Positions 54,208 to 63,976 of a DNA stretch of 64,000 bases are shown here, piece by piece. The translations under genes were made by a program, and so were the position numbers. The DNA lies in contig NZ_BJKP01000007.1 in NCBI RefSeq assembly GCF_008974145.1, positions 1-64,000 of the forward strand, read 5' to 3'. The notes under the pieces are model-generated. The model was not told the DNA's origin, did no database searches, and worked only from the letters and a program-made list of their open reading frames with translations. The DNA comes from Microcystis aeruginosa NIES-4325 (GTDB lineage Bacteria; Cyanobacteriota; Cyanobacteriia; Cyanobacteriales; Microcystaceae). The number at the start of each line of letters is the position of its first letter. The stretch's first letter is position 1.

Positions 54208-55358
54208 GAACCTTCCGAGTGATAGATACTGGTGGGATGGTCAGCCGGTTGGCTTAAACGTGCTAAAATTCGCACTGGGCGAGCCGATTCAATAGCGGCA
54301 GCCATGACAGCCCCCTGAAAATGTTCTTCGTTAACCACTTGGGAACAGGAAAAGGTGAAAATAATACCTTGGGGGCGAATTTTCTGGAAAGCTTGCTGAT
54401 TTAATCTTTTATAAGCCATAACCGCCTGATGACGGGATTGGATACTTTTGGCAAAAGCGGGAGGATCGAGGACAATCAGATCGTAATCCTCCTGACAGTC
54501 GCGCAGGAAGTTAAAAACATCGGCGCTGTAGGATTGATGGGGAACTTGACTGAGATTATTCAGGGCGATATTTTTTTCGGTAAGATCGATCGCACCGTGG
54601 GAACTATCAACGGAATCGACTAGGGCAGCCCCGGCTTGCATAGCATAGACGGAAAAGCCGCCAGAATAAGAAAAAGTGTTTAAAACCCGTTTATTATGGG
54701 AATATTGAGATAATAAAGCTCTGTTTTCTCTTTGATCGAGGAAAAATCCCGTTTTTTGTCCCTTTTCCCAATCAATAATAAAGCGATGGCCGGATTCTAA
54801 CACCTCATCGCTGGTTTTTTGACCAAATAAATATTTATTCTCGGAAGTATGGGCACTTTTCGCCAAAACTGCGGCACTTTTATCGTAAACTGCCCGTAAA
54901 TTGTCAGCGTAGATAGTTTTCAGACAATCGACAATCAGATCGAGACGTTGGTATAAAGCTAGGGAATAAGCTTGAATAACCGCCGTGCCATTGTACCAAT
55001 CGACGATTAAACTAGGTAAACCGTCTCCCTCAGCGTTAATTAAACGATAACAGTTAGTTTTCGGGTTATCCACTAAACCGATTTGTTGTCGCAGCTGATA
55101 GGCATTCTGGAACTTTTCGAGAAATAATTGAGCAATATCGCTGACTTTTGGGAAAGAAAGAATTTTAACGGCAATATTGCTGGGATTATACAGTCCAGTG
55201 GCTAGATATTCGCCTTGATCGCTATAAACCTCCACGATAGCACCCTCTTTGACTTCCCCCTCCATCTCTTTAATCGCCCCGGAAAATATCCAAGGATGGA
55301 ATCGTTTGACAGCATCAATTTTATGGTTTCTCAGGATAATTTTCGGTAAATCTGGCAT
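54174..55358 (-). CDS. 23S rRNA methyltransferase, RlmI-like
   Basis: 394 residues. N-terminal PUA domain (about 1-70; RFHPWIFSGAI, GAIVEVYSDQGEYLATGLY) and a Rossmann methyltransferase: RVLNTFSYSGGFSVYAMQAGA (SAM motif), VDSVDSSHGAIDL, the active-site LIVLDPPAFAKS and FTFSCSQVV (catalytic Cys). It likely methylates a 23S rRNA cytosine at C5 (RlmI-type), which fits the two Cys/Pro motifs. The gene stands alone on the minus strand. Confidence 0.88.
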   Translation of the reverse strand: MPDLPKIILRNHKIDAVKRFHPWIFSGAIKEMEGEVKEGAIVEVYSDQGEYLATGLYNPSNIAVKILSFPKVSDIAQLFLEKFQNAYQLRQQIGLVDNPKTNCYRLINAEGDGLPSLIVDWYNGTAVIQAYSLALYQRLDLIVDCLKTIYADNLRAVYDKSAAVLAKSAHTSENKYLFGQKTSDEVLESGHRFIIDWEKGQKTGFFLDQRENRALLSQYSHNKRVLNTFSYSGGFSVYAMQAGAALVDSVDSSHGAIDLTEKNIALNNLSQVPHQSYSADVFNFLRDCQEDYDLIVLDPPAFAKSIQSRHQAVMAYKRLNQQAFQKIRPQGIIFTFSCSQVVNEEHFQGAVMAAAIESARPVRILARLSQPADHPTSIYHSEGSYLKGLVLAVD

Positions 55359-55473
55359 GGATAAAAAATCAGGGTTGATAGCTGACGGCTACTAGAAATT
55401 CTATTATCCCCTGCCCGCAGCACAAAACCATAGTTTCTTATCCCTCGATCGAGTGGCATCAAAGCACATGAGT

Positions 55474-55506
55474 AGAAAACGGGTTTCTCGGAGAAACCCG
55501 TTTTCT
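55474..55506. repeat. Palindromic repeat
   Basis: AGAAAACGGGTTTCTC (55474-55489) is an exact inverted copy of 55491-55506, with a 1-base centre, and flanking GCAC/GTGC also match. It lies upstream of the MlaE gene. Beside it is TTTAGTA with CGGA at 55520-55530, a terminus shared with the MITE at 58548-58631. Confidence 0.7.
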
Positions 55507-55585
55507 GTGCGTTACTCAACGGATTTAGTATCAGAGGGAATTCTCGCCTATAATAAGTTAAATTTTAGCGATAGTCCCTCGACAA

Positions 55586-56380
55586 ATGCCAAGAAAAAGT
55601 AATGCTGCCAGTGGTTTAAGTTTATGGTTTCAGCGTTTGGGGGCTGCTGGTTTGTTAGCGGGACAAACTTTTTTACATATTCTTAATGGCAAAATCCACC
55701 GGCGTAATACTCTGGAACAAATGAGTATTGTCGGTCCAGAATCCTTGACAATTGCCCTAATTACCGCTGCTTTTGTGGGTATGGTTTTCACTATTCAGGT
55801 AGCCAGAGAATTTATTTTTTTTGGGGCGGGTAGTTTTGTTGGAGGAGTCCTTTCCTTGGCTTTAACTAGGGAATTAGCCCCGGTTTTAACCGCGGTGGTG
55901 GTGGCGGGGAGAGTTGGCTCGGCTTTTGCCGCCGAAATTGGTACAATGCGAGTAACAGAACAAATTGACGCTTTATATATTTTAAAAACCGATCCGATCG
56001 ATTATTTGGTCATTCCCCGGGTGATTGCCTGTAGTTTAATGTTACCCCTACTCACCATTATCTCTTTAGTCACAGGGCTAATGGGGGGTTTATTGATTTC
56101 TGATAGTCTTTACGGTATTTCCTATTCCCTATTCTTACAATCAGCCCAAAATTTTCTAGAAACATGGGATTTAATTAGTTCTATGTTAAAGGCCCTAATT
56201 TTTGGGATTTTAATTGCCATTATCGGCTGCAGTTGGGGTTTAACCACTACCGGCGGTGCTAAAGGAGTTGGTCAATCTACCACCACGGCTGTGGTAACTT
56301 CTTTATTAGCGATTTTTGTGGCTAATTTTTTTCTCTCTTGGCTGATGTTTCAAGGTACAGGTAATGTGGAGATCGGTTAA
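55586..56380 (+). CDS. MlaE-family lipid ABC transporter permease
   Basis: 264 residues with six membrane helices. GGVLSLALTRELAPVLTAVVVAGRVGSAFAAEIGTMRVTEQIDAL is the MlaE signature including the coupling helix. It moves phospholipids (or related lipids) across the envelope with an ATPase and an MCE protein, neither of which is encoded nearby here. In cyanobacteria the homologue is often found alone, as here. Confidence 0.92.
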   Translation: MPRKSNAASGLSLWFQRLGAAGLLAGQTFLHILNGKIHRRNTLEQMSIVGPESLTIALITAAFVGMVFTIQVAREFIFFGAGSFVGGVLSLALTRELAPVLTAVVVAGRVGSAFAAEIGTMRVTEQIDALYILKTDPIDYLVIPRVIACSLMLPLLTIISLVTGLMGGLLISDSLYGISYSLFLQSAQNFLETWDLISSMLKALIFGILIAIIGCSWGLTTTGGAKGVGQSTTTAVVTSLLAIFVANFFLSWLMFQGTGNVEIG

Positions 56381-56480
56381 TCCGTTTTGTCGATTCACCT
56401 TCATCGTTGGAATTCTTTCCCTCTCACCCCCGTTGATGCTTTTTACTACTCCCCTTCTTCCTTAGTTGTAAAATACCGGC

Positions 56481-56560
56481 TCTCTTATTCTTTGTGTGAT
56501 CAGTTTAACTTACTATAGAAGCAATCAATCTTTGTGTCCTCTGTGTCTGGAGTGGTTCCT
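56481..56560. repeat. Dispersed repeat, copy B (TCTTTGTGTCC family)
   Basis: TCTCTTATTCTTTGTGTGAT to GGAGTGGTTCC; an inverted copy is at 38000-38092 and an interrupted one at 59577-59850. Because it is repeated, the open frame starting at 56534 in it is not the gene start. Confidence 0.8.
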
Positions 56561-56689
56561 TTATCTCCTGATCAGGGTGTTCTAGAAAACTTGACAAGGG
56601 AACTGATTATAGGGAAACTCAGCTTGTTAGTCAAGGTACGAGAGCAAATCTCAATTTCTTTTTTACTTTTTACTTTATTACTTGATCTT

Positions 56690-58540
56690 ATGCGTTGGCA
56701 AACTCGGCAAAAATCTTCCTTTCCCTTGCTTCCCCTATCCGGATTTTTGGCATTTATCGTCGTTTGTCTGATTATTTGGGCAAGTTCTCTCTATCCTCGT
56801 TCTAATGCTCTCGTGGGGGGTGATTATCTCCCCGCACCTTTTAGGGAGTTTCAACCAGAATGTGCGGATTATGTTCGAGAAAATAGTTCTTTTAAGGATA
56901 TATCGAGAATTTTTGATTGTAAAACCTATAAAAACCTCTCCGATCGCGTGATTTTTTCCCTATCTCTCCAAAAAAACGATATTAGTCTCGATAATTGGCA
57001 AAATAACTCGACCACAGCGATCGAATTAGCCCCCTGGCCGGCAATTCATCCCCGCGCTCAAGAAACAAAAGTACCGATCTTAATGTATCACGACATTTTA
57101 CCAAAAAAAGAGGTATTTTTTGACGTTACTCCCGCCGAATTAGAAGCCCATTTTCAATTTTTGCAGGAAATCGGGGCAACTCCTATCAGTATCGATTGGT
57201 TAATTTCCCATCTGCGGACAGGTATCCCCCTTCCTGCTAAACCGGTTTTATTGACTTTTGATGATGGTTATGGGGGACATTACCAGTATGTCTATCCTTT
57301 ATTGAGAAAATATGGCTATCCTGCCGTTTTCTCGATTTATATCAATAAAATGACTCAAAAAACTGGCAGAACCAGTGTCACTTGGCAACAACTCCGGGAC
57401 ATGGCCGCCGATCCTCTAGTACAAATTGTCTCCCATAGTGTTAGTCATCCCCGGGATCTCAGATTATTGTCCGATGCAGATTTGGAGCAAGAAGTCAAGC
57501 AATCGAAACAAATCTTAGAAAAAGAATTGGGCATTACCATTAATTATTTCACCTATCCGGAAGGGAAGGCGGACGATCGAGTGAAGGAATTCGTCAAAAA
57601 AGCGGGTTATCGGGCGGCTTTATCGATGAATGACCTCGATGAGCATTTTGCGGGACAATCCCCCGATTTACTCACTATTGGACGCTTTGGGCAATCGCGC
57701 ACGCGAGAAATTGTACCGCAAGCTTGGGGAGGTGATCCCTTGCCCCGTACCGATGGCGGTTTTAACTTTGCCACCACCATCCAAAAACGGGAAGTGGAAT
57801 TTCCAACCAATACACTTGTTCTGATTAGTGGCGGGATTCCCAAAACCATCCACGCTGATAGTCGTTATCAAGTGGAGGAGATTATCGCTGGCACAGAAGC
57901 GATCGCCGCTGTGGACGGCGGTTTTTTCTCTCTCAAGGAATTGGACTCAAATCAGATGATCGGGCCGGTTTTAAGCGAAAATGGCGGCTTTATCCCGGGA
58001 TATGAGGGAGAAATCGGCAAGTTAGAGGGTCGTCCTTTAGTAATCATTACCGATCAATGGGTGCGTTATCTTCCTTTTGATCGGGCCCGTCATAATACCC
58101 TAGAAGGAATCGCGGCGGAGGCTGGAGATGATCTCAAGGTTACGGATGCTTTTGTCGCGGCCGCTTGGTTAGTCAAAGATGGACAACCACAATCACGAGA
58201 ATCCTTTGGTACACTTTACGGTTTTGATGCCCTGCGTCACCGGGCTTTTTGGGGGATTAATCAGGCAGGACAGCCAGTAATCGGGGTTTCCAGAGAGCCG
58301 ATCGATTCGATGGCTTTGGGAGAATTATTAGTACAGGCAGGTTTTCGGGAGGCGGTGATGTTAGACTCAGGAGCAAGTACCTCCCTCGCTTATCAGGGCC
58401 AATCGCAAGTGCATTATACTCCCCGTCCCGTTCCCCACGTTGTCGCTTTATTTCCCCCCACAGAAACCTATATTGTTCCCATTAGTCATGTGGGTATTCC
58501 CTGCGTAATTTTCGCCGATTCCTGTGCCGCAGCAAGTTAG
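56690..58540 (+). CDS. Polysaccharide deacetylase fused to a phosphodiester-glycosidase (NAGPA/DUF2233) domain
   Basis: 616 residues from the ATG at 56690; the longer frame reaches into a dispersed repeat. A membrane anchor lies at about residues 14-34 (LSGFLAFIVVCLIIWASSL). The deacetylase domain is at about 115-330: PILMYHDIL, LTFDDGYGGHY and SHSVSHPRDL with Asp and His metal ligands, then FTYPEGKADD. The second domain is at about 370-590: AAVDGGFFSLKELDSNQMIGP and VMLDSGASTSLAYQG, a phosphodiester glycosidase type. It probably edits surface polysaccharide or peptidoglycan outside the membrane. Confidence 0.85.
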   Translation: MRWQTRQKSSFPLLPLSGFLAFIVVCLIIWASSLYPRSNALVGGDYLPAPFREFQPECADYVRENSSFKDISRIFDCKTYKNLSDRVIFSLSLQKNDISLDNWQNNSTTAIELAPWPAIHPRAQETKVPILMYHDILPKKEVFFDVTPAELEAHFQFLQEIGATPISIDWLISHLRTGIPLPAKPVLLTFDDGYGGHYQYVYPLLRKYGYPAVFSIYINKMTQKTGRTSVTWQQLRDMAADPLVQIVSHSVSHPRDLRLLSDADLEQEVKQSKQILEKELGITINYFTYPEGKADDRVKEFVKKAGYRAALSMNDLDEHFAGQSPDLLTIGRFGQSRTREIVPQAWGGDPLPRTDGGFNFATTIQKREVEFPTNTLVLISGGIPKTIHADSRYQVEEIIAGTEAIAAVDGGFFSLKELDSNQMIGPVLSENGGFIPGYEGEIGKLEGRPLVIITDQWVRYLPFDRARHNTLEGIAAEAGDDLKVTDAFVAAAWLVKDGQPQSRESFGTLYGFDALRHRAFWGINQAGQPVIGVSREPIDSMALGELLVQAGFREAVMLDSGASTSLAYQGQSQVHYTPRPVPHVVALFPPTETYIVPISHVGIPCVIFADSCAAAS

Positions 58541-58547
58541 GGGACAA

Positions 58548-58631
58548 TACTAAATCCGTTAACTATAGGTAACAGATCACGATAGGCAAAAGGGGAAATA
58601 AATAATCAGTCTTTAATAACCGGATTTAGTA
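58548..58631. mobile_element. 84-bp MITE-like element
   Basis: TACTAAATCCG (58548-58558) has an exact inverted partner CGGATTTAGTA (58621-58631). It lies between convergent genes. A solo copy of the right terminus is at 55520-55530. Confidence 0.6.
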
Positions 58632-58813
58632 AGCTAAGACGCATTTATAGCACTTATTCTTAAGATTAGCCGAATCTCCCCCAATCCCTTTACTGTTGCC
58701 TCTTGCCCCTTGCCTCTTGCCTCGTCTCAACAAGCAATTTAAATGCGCGGGCAGCTTATCAAGTTGGGAACTAGGAAGAGAGGTCAACTCCTAGTCCCCT
58801 ATTTTTTGGAATA

Positions 58814-59461
58814 TCAATTCCGCTTAAGGTACTTCAGTCCAGCGCCTAAGCTTCCTAGTACCAGCAAACTCAGCACAGTTGAGGGTTCGGGAATCGGGGC
58901 AGGGGCAGGGGCAGGGGCAGAAAAGTTAGAAATCGTCACACTAGCCCGTCCGAAGAGGTTGTCCGCAGTGGCAATACGGAAACCGAAACTGTCGCCAGCT
59001 AGGACGTTAAACGTCGATGTCCCGCTCTGAGTTGTACCTCCAGAAGGATTGAGTGGGATAGTCCCTACCCCGTTGACGAGGACAATGAAAGGGTCACAGA
59101 AACTATTAGGAAGATTGCTACAGGAATCATTCACCAAAAGATCCGTAGTCGAATAGTTCCAATTAAACGTCACCGTCCCAGCCGCAGCCGCAGTGGTGGT
59201 GTAGTTTGTGGTTCCAGAACTGCCAGAACCATTGTTCCCCCCAGTCAGGCTAATAGACGCGGGAGCGCCGCTGGTATCGACGAACCCGTCGGCATTACTA
59301 TTGGTCAATGTCCAATTAATGGGATCGTAAGCGTCTTGGAAACCGAACACTGTTGCGGCACTAGCACTAGAAGCAGCGGCTAGAGTGAGGCTAACAGTAG
59401 TGACAGTCATTGCGGTCATAGACCGCAATGACTCGAATAATTTTGGCGATTTGGTGGCCAT
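58814..59461 (-). CDS. PEP-CTERM anchored exported protein
   Basis: 215 residues. Signal peptide (MTAMTVTTVSLTLAAASSASA), a Gly/Ser/Thr-rich beta domain with one Cys pair (NDSCSNLPNSFC), and the sorting signal IPEPSTVLSLLVLGSLGAGL with a basic KYLKRN end. An APAPAP run precedes the signal. PEP-CTERM proteins are handled by exosortase in exopolysaccharide-producing bacteria. Ligand unknown. Isolated minus-strand gene. Confidence 0.9.
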   Translation of the reverse strand: MATKSPKLFESLRSMTAMTVTTVSLTLAAASSASAATVFGFQDAYDPINWTLTNSNADGFVDTSGAPASISLTGGNNGSGSSGTTNYTTTAAAAGTVTFNWNYSTTDLLVNDSCSNLPNSFCDPFIVLVNGVGTIPLNPSGGTTQSGTSTFNVLAGDSFGFRIATADNLFGRASVTISNFSAPAPAPAPIPEPSTVLSLLVLGSLGAGLKYLKRN

Positions 59462-60011
59462 GGCCCTAAAAATAAATTAAATTACAGCCCAACTGTACAA
59501 TCGGTCAAAATATTTTTCAAGAGGATTTGTATAGAAATATTACAATCCTATCTATAGAAATAAGTAAATGGTTGGTTCTCTTATTCTTTGTGTGATCAGT
59601 TCAATTTATAGCATTTCTGATTCACAAGAGGTACAGTCTCGATCCTGAACAGCTTAATCAGCAAAGGTTTAACTGTGCCGCACAGATGCGAGAAACGCTA
59701 TATATAAGTACCTAAGCAAAATTAATTACACATATCTAACCACCTCTTGCCTCCTGCCTTTTGCCTTTTGCCTATCTTCACTAGGAAATTAATTTTGCAC
59801 GACTACTTAGTAGCGATCGATCTTTGTGTCCTTTGTGCCTGGAGTGGTTCTTTCCACTCATTCCCCCGCAAATCTACTCGAATCTGGCGCTGCTGATTTT
59901 TTATCTCAGTTTGAAGAGGGGCTAAAAACTGGCGCAATGTGGACATCGATCGAAAGACTAAGCTAAACTGGTAATGACTATGTATTAGGGCGGAGGTCAA
60001 CGGATACAACT
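59462..60011. mobile_element. Repeat-mosaic intergenic region with two nested MITE-like elements
   Basis: No gene. It contains a copy of the TCTTTGTGT repeat split at 59577-59611 and 59808-59850. Between the halves lie an element with ends TATAGCATTTCTG (59607-59619) and an inverted near-copy at 59690-59702, and a second element at 59705-59809 whose 23-base ends are imperfect inverted repeats. The second element matches 125-220. Confidence 0.65.
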
Positions 60012-60452
60012 ATGGACAATTTGGAGGTAAAACAAAAACCAATCCGGTGTTTAGAAGATGCGATCGAAAGGTGTCAAACTTTAGGAATGCGGGTTAGTCG
60101 TCAGCGTCGCTATATTTTAGAATTGCTGTGGCAAGCGCAGGAACACCTATCAGCGCGAGAAATTTATGATCGTCTCAATCTGCAAGGAAAAAACATCGGT
60201 CATACCTCAGTGTACCAAAACCTAGAGGCCCTATCGGGTCAAGGAATTATCGAATCTGTGGAACGCTGGGACGGCAGACTCTACGGTAACATCAGCGACT
60301 CCCACAGTCACATCAACTGTCTAGACAGCCAAGAAATCATCGATGTGCATATCCAACTTCCCCCAGAATTAATTAAACAGATCGAGGCATCGACGGGGGT
60401 AAAAATTACCGATTATCGCATCGATTTCTATGGCTATAAACAAAATAAATGA
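60012..60452 (+). CDS. Fur-family regulator (PerR/Zur-like, atypical)
   Basis: 146 residues. Winged helix (LGMRVSRQRRYILELLWQ, EHLSAREIYDRL, HTSVYQNLEALSGQGII) with the Fur metal region DSHSHINCLDSQEII. The usual CxxC of the structural zinc site is replaced by C-L-D-S, and no second CxxC follows. Fur-family proteins repress metal or peroxide genes. The subtype cannot be set. It is followed closely by the Ycf55-type gene. Confidence 0.82.
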   Translation: MDNLEVKQKPIRCLEDAIERCQTLGMRVSRQRRYILELLWQAQEHLSAREIYDRLNLQGKNIGHTSVYQNLEALSGQGIIESVERWDGRLYGNISDSHSHINCLDSQEIIDVHIQLPPELIKQIEASTGVKITDYRIDFYGYKQNK

Positions 60453-60510
60453 GCCAGATAACTGTATAATTGACCCTGTGAATAGTATCCGTTGACAGGC
60501 TGCAACTCTT

Positions 60511-62157
60511 GTGATTGATCGCCCTCTCACCTTAATTATCATCGATAATGACCCGATTTTCCGCTTGGGTCTGGTGCAGGCCCTGTCGCAGATAGAAAAT
60601 ATTAGTATCGTCACCGAAGGGGATTTAGAAACAATTTTCGCCTTGACTCTGAATCCCTCCCCCGAAATTATTATTATCGATCCTCTCTTTGATTGGTCCT
60701 ACTGTGAAATTCTCCACTCTCGCTATCCCGAAAGTAAAATTGTTTTATTAACCTTTCCTCTCGACTCCCGACAGCAACTAATCGCCAGAGAATTAGGCAT
60801 CGCCGGTTATATTCCCAAAGGCACAAACCTAGAGCAATTTATCACTATTTTAGGGCAAATTTCCCGGGATGAATCCCACGATGTTGTCCCTTCCCCTCTC
60901 ACCATTGCTACCCGTGCAAGTTTAGCCCCTAGCCATTGGTTAATCAGTGCCGGCAAAACGGGATTAAATCGCATCGAAAGTGAATTACATTTAATTGATC
61001 TGCATCTTAATCAACAGTCTTTATCCGGCTTTGATCGCTTTTATTGGCAGGGGAGAAAACGAGAACTTTTAGCAGCCCTATGGCTAGTGAGAAAACTAAT
61101 TCCCCTGGAGGGTAGCTATTACAATTCAGCTGCAGTCACACCCCCGGTAATAATTAACAATATCGATCGAGAATTACCAATTTTAAGCCGCGAGCGTCCC
61201 CTGTGTGTTTCGGCGGTTTTTGAGTCCACTTTAGCGGTCATTCGATCGCCTGTAATTAATAGAACCAAGATTAGTTTTGAAATTGATGTTTTACAGGATA
61301 ATCGGCAACGGGAATTATTGTATTTAGTTCTCGATGAAATTCGTAAAAATGTCGATGAAATCAGATATTTACAGGTTAGCAGTGGGGAATTAACCAGTCG
61401 CTTAAATCTGATTATTTACGATATCTGGGAGAAAGTGACCCGTAAATTTTTAGAAATTAATGCCTCGGTTTATGAGGAAATTAGTAAAGGCAGACTTAAC
61501 GAAATTATTCTGGAAGAAAGAGAGGCAATTCAAACAGAAATCCTCAATAAAATTCCTTTTGCTCTTGACTTATTTTCCTATTTAGTGTACGAAAATAGTT
61601 TAACTATTGACGGAGTAGGATACCGGGCTAATGCTCCTGAAACTATCGCCAGAGCCGAAATTCTGCTGCAAAATCTCATTCATAATATTGCCAATGCAGT
61701 GACGGTAATTATTCTCAATAACTTCTCGGAATCGGAAAGAATCAAACAAAAACTTTACCGATCAGAATTTCTCATCGCCAGAAAATTAGCTAAAATCCGC
61801 AATGAATTATCTTGGAAATACCGACGGCAACAATATTGGCAAGAACCTAAAGATATCTTTGAAAGTCAATATCAATTATTTCACTATAGCGATGGACAAA
61901 TCAAATCCCTAGCCATTTATTCCCCCCGACAGGAAGAATTGAACAGTTTAACAGGCATACCCTGGTTAGCTTCGATCGCCTTAGAATTAAGAGACTCCTT
62001 ATCTCCTCGTTTACGCGCTTTTTTTCGGGTGGTGGGTAAGGGAGTAGTCTATATCCTTATCCAAGTTATCGGTAGGGGTATTGGTTTAGTAATTCGCGGG
62101 GTTTTACAGGGAGTCGGTAACACTTGGCAGGAAGTCAAAGGTAAAAAGGGATCATGA
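60511..62157 (+). CDS. Receiver-like domain plus DUF3685 (Ycf55-type) protein
   Basis: 548 residues starting with GTG. Residues 1-125 resemble a response-regulator receiver: LTLIIIDNDPIFRLGL, IIIIDPLFDWSY with an Asp, and YIPKGTNLEQF with Lys. The rest, about 150-548, is helical, with EIDVLQDNRQRELLYLVLDEIR and ELRDSLSPRLRAFFRVVGKG, matching DUF3685/Ycf55 from memory. Function unknown, but it is conserved in cyanobacteria and some plastids. It lies 58 bases after the Fur-family gene. Confidence 0.78.
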   Translation: MIDRPLTLIIIDNDPIFRLGLVQALSQIENISIVTEGDLETIFALTLNPSPEIIIIDPLFDWSYCEILHSRYPESKIVLLTFPLDSRQQLIARELGIAGYIPKGTNLEQFITILGQISRDESHDVVPSPLTIATRASLAPSHWLISAGKTGLNRIESELHLIDLHLNQQSLSGFDRFYWQGRKRELLAALWLVRKLIPLEGSYYNSAAVTPPVIINNIDRELPILSRERPLCVSAVFESTLAVIRSPVINRTKISFEIDVLQDNRQRELLYLVLDEIRKNVDEIRYLQVSSGELTSRLNLIIYDIWEKVTRKFLEINASVYEEISKGRLNEIILEEREAIQTEILNKIPFALDLFSYLVYENSLTIDGVGYRANAPETIARAEILLQNLIHNIANAVTVIILNNFSESERIKQKLYRSEFLIARKLAKIRNELSWKYRRQQYWQEPKDIFESQYQLFHYSDGQIKSLAIYSPRQEELNSLTGIPWLASIALELRDSLSPRLRAFFRVVGKGVVYILIQVIGRGIGLVIRGVLQGVGNTWQEVKGKKGS

Positions 62158-62203
62158 ATTATGAATTATGACTGATAACTGATAACTGAAGTGACCCTAA
62201 CTT

Positions 62204-63925
62204 TTACAATTCCTTGTCAAAACTGTATTTATCGCGAATTTGTCCGACAAAAAACTGTCCTTTCGATGGTGCAGACTGAAAGTCTTTATATACTGCCAAA
62301 GGTAGATCATGATAAAGATAGATACCACCGTGATTAAATTCCACTTTCAGAATTTTTTTTTCCTGATCGTAGTCAAAAGATTTAATCGCTGTACTTTGAC
62401 TTTTTAATAAGGGGAAAGCAATCACATCGCGAATACTGGCAGAATTGGTTAATAACATGATCAGGCGATCGATGCCAATTCCTAAGCCTCCCGTGGGGGG
62501 CATTCCGTATTCTAAAGCGGTTAAAAAGTCCTCATCAACTCCCTGCGCTTCCAAATCGCCGGCCGCTTTTTTGAGTGCCTGTGCTTCCAGTCTTTGCCGT
62601 TGATCGATGGGATCGGTTAACTCAGAAAAACTATTAGCTAATTCCCGTCCAACCACATATAATTCAAATCTTTCCACGAGGTCAGTTTTTGAGCGATGGG
62701 GTTTAGCTAAAGGGGAAATTTCCACGGGAAAATCTAGCACAAAAGTGGGCTGTATTAGGGTTTCTTCGACTTTTTGTTCAAAAGCTTCATTTAGGAGCTT
62801 ACCGATGGTTTTACAGTCCTCTGGAACGCCAATGCCAGCATTTTCTGCGGCAATACGAGCCGACTCGAAATCCTCAAAACTATTCAAGTCAACCCCAGTT
62901 ATTTCTTGGACTAATTCGTGCATAGTCACTCGTCGCCAAGGAGGAGTTAGGTCAATTTCCCTGTCTTGATAGGTGATTTTCAGCGTACCTAAAACATCCT
63001 GTGCGGCGTTAACAATAATGTTTTCGGTTAACTCCATCATGTCATAATAATCAGCATAGGCCTGATAGATTTCGATGGAAGTAAACTCGGGGTTGTGTTT
63101 AGTAGAAACCCCTTCATTGCGAAAAATTCGGCCTAACTCAAAGACTTTTTCAAAACCACCGACTATCAATCTTTTTAGATGTAATTCGGTGGCAATGCGG
63201 AGATATAACTCCATCTCCAGCGTGTTATGATAGGTGATAAACGGTCTAGCATCGGCTCCTCCCGCTTCACTTTGTAGCACAGGAGTTTCAATTTCAATAA
63301 AGTCTTGTTGATCTAAATATCTCCGAATAGCAGCGGTAATTTGGGCGCGACGGCGAAAAGTTTGTCGCACTTCGGGGTTAACAATTAAATCCACATATCT
63401 TTGTCGATAACGCTTTTCTACATCGGTTAACCCGTGCCATTTATCCGGGAGAGGTAAGAGGGATTTGGTGAGAATTTCGTACTCGTTTACATAGATAGAT
63501 AATTCGCCGCGTTCTGTGCGTTTAATCGTCCCTTTTGCTCCTAAAATATCGCCTGTATCGGTTAATTTAATCACCGTGTTAAAGGCATTCGGCACAGCGG
63601 CCATGGTTTCACTAATGCGTTTTTTATCGAGGTATAATTGAATCGTTCCCGTTTCATCTTGCAGGTTAAAAAAGGCTAGTTTACCCATAATTCTTCGGGC
63701 AATAATCCGACCAGCAATGGCTACTTCTGTGCTAATTTCTTCCCCCGGTGCTAAGTCAGCATACTGCTCTTGTAATTGTTGAGCGTGAGCGGTAGATTTC
63801 CACTGATAAGCGTAGGGATTTAAGCCAGCTTTTTGCAATCCTGCCACTTTTTCTAAACGAGCGGCCCGGATTTCTTCGAGGGTAGAGGAGGGTTGATTTT
63901 CAGGATTTTGTGCTTGAGATGCCAT
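62204..63925 (-). CDS. lysS: Lysyl-tRNA synthetase with C-terminal KTSC domain
   Basis: 573 residues. N-terminal OB domain ([26 protein letters not shown]) and class II core: [14 protein letters not shown] (motif 2) and [18 protein letters not shown] (motif 3). It charges tRNA(Lys). From about residue 508 an extra domain, [20 protein letters not shown] with [18 protein letters not shown] and IRDKYSF, matches the KTSC fold, which is unusual on a synthetase; such fusions occur in cyanobacteria as I recall. Upstream DNA holds heptamer repeats. Confidence 0.93.
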   Translation of the reverse strand: MASQAQNPENQPSSTLEEIRAARLEKVAGLQKAGLNPYAYQWKSTAHAQQLQEQYADLAPGEEISTEVAIAGRIIARRIMGKLAFFNLQDETGTIQLYLDKKRISETMAAVPNAFNTVIKLTDTGDILGAKGTIKRTERGELSIYVNEYEILTKSLLPLPDKWHGLTDVEKRYRQRYVDLIVNPEVRQTFRRRAQITAAIRRYLDQQDFIEIETPVLQSEAGGADARPFITYHNTLEMELYLRIATELHLKRLIVGGFEKVFELGRIFRNEGVSTKHNPEFTSIEIYQAYADYYDMMELTENIIVNAAQDVLGTLKITYQDREIDLTPPWRRVTMHELVQEITGVDLNSFEDFESARIAAENAGIGVPEDCKTIGKLLNEAFEQKVEETLIQPTFVLDFPVEISPLAKPHRSKTDLVERFELYVVGRELANSFSELTDPIDQRQRLEAQALKKAAGDLEAQGVDEDFLTALEYGMPPTGGLGIGIDRLIMLLTNSASIRDVIAFPLLKSQSTAIKSFDYDQEKKILKVEFNHGGIYLYHDLPLAVYKDFQSAPSKGQFFVGQIRDKYSFDKEL

Positions 63926-63976
63926 CGTTTTCTAAGAGGAACAATTCTGGGGTGTTTTTAGGTGTTGGGGATTTCA

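Noticed and set aside
56534-56689. Extended start of the deacetylase fusion
   Set aside because: It lies in a dispersed repeat found at two other places; MRWQTRQ with a following membrane anchor is the better start.
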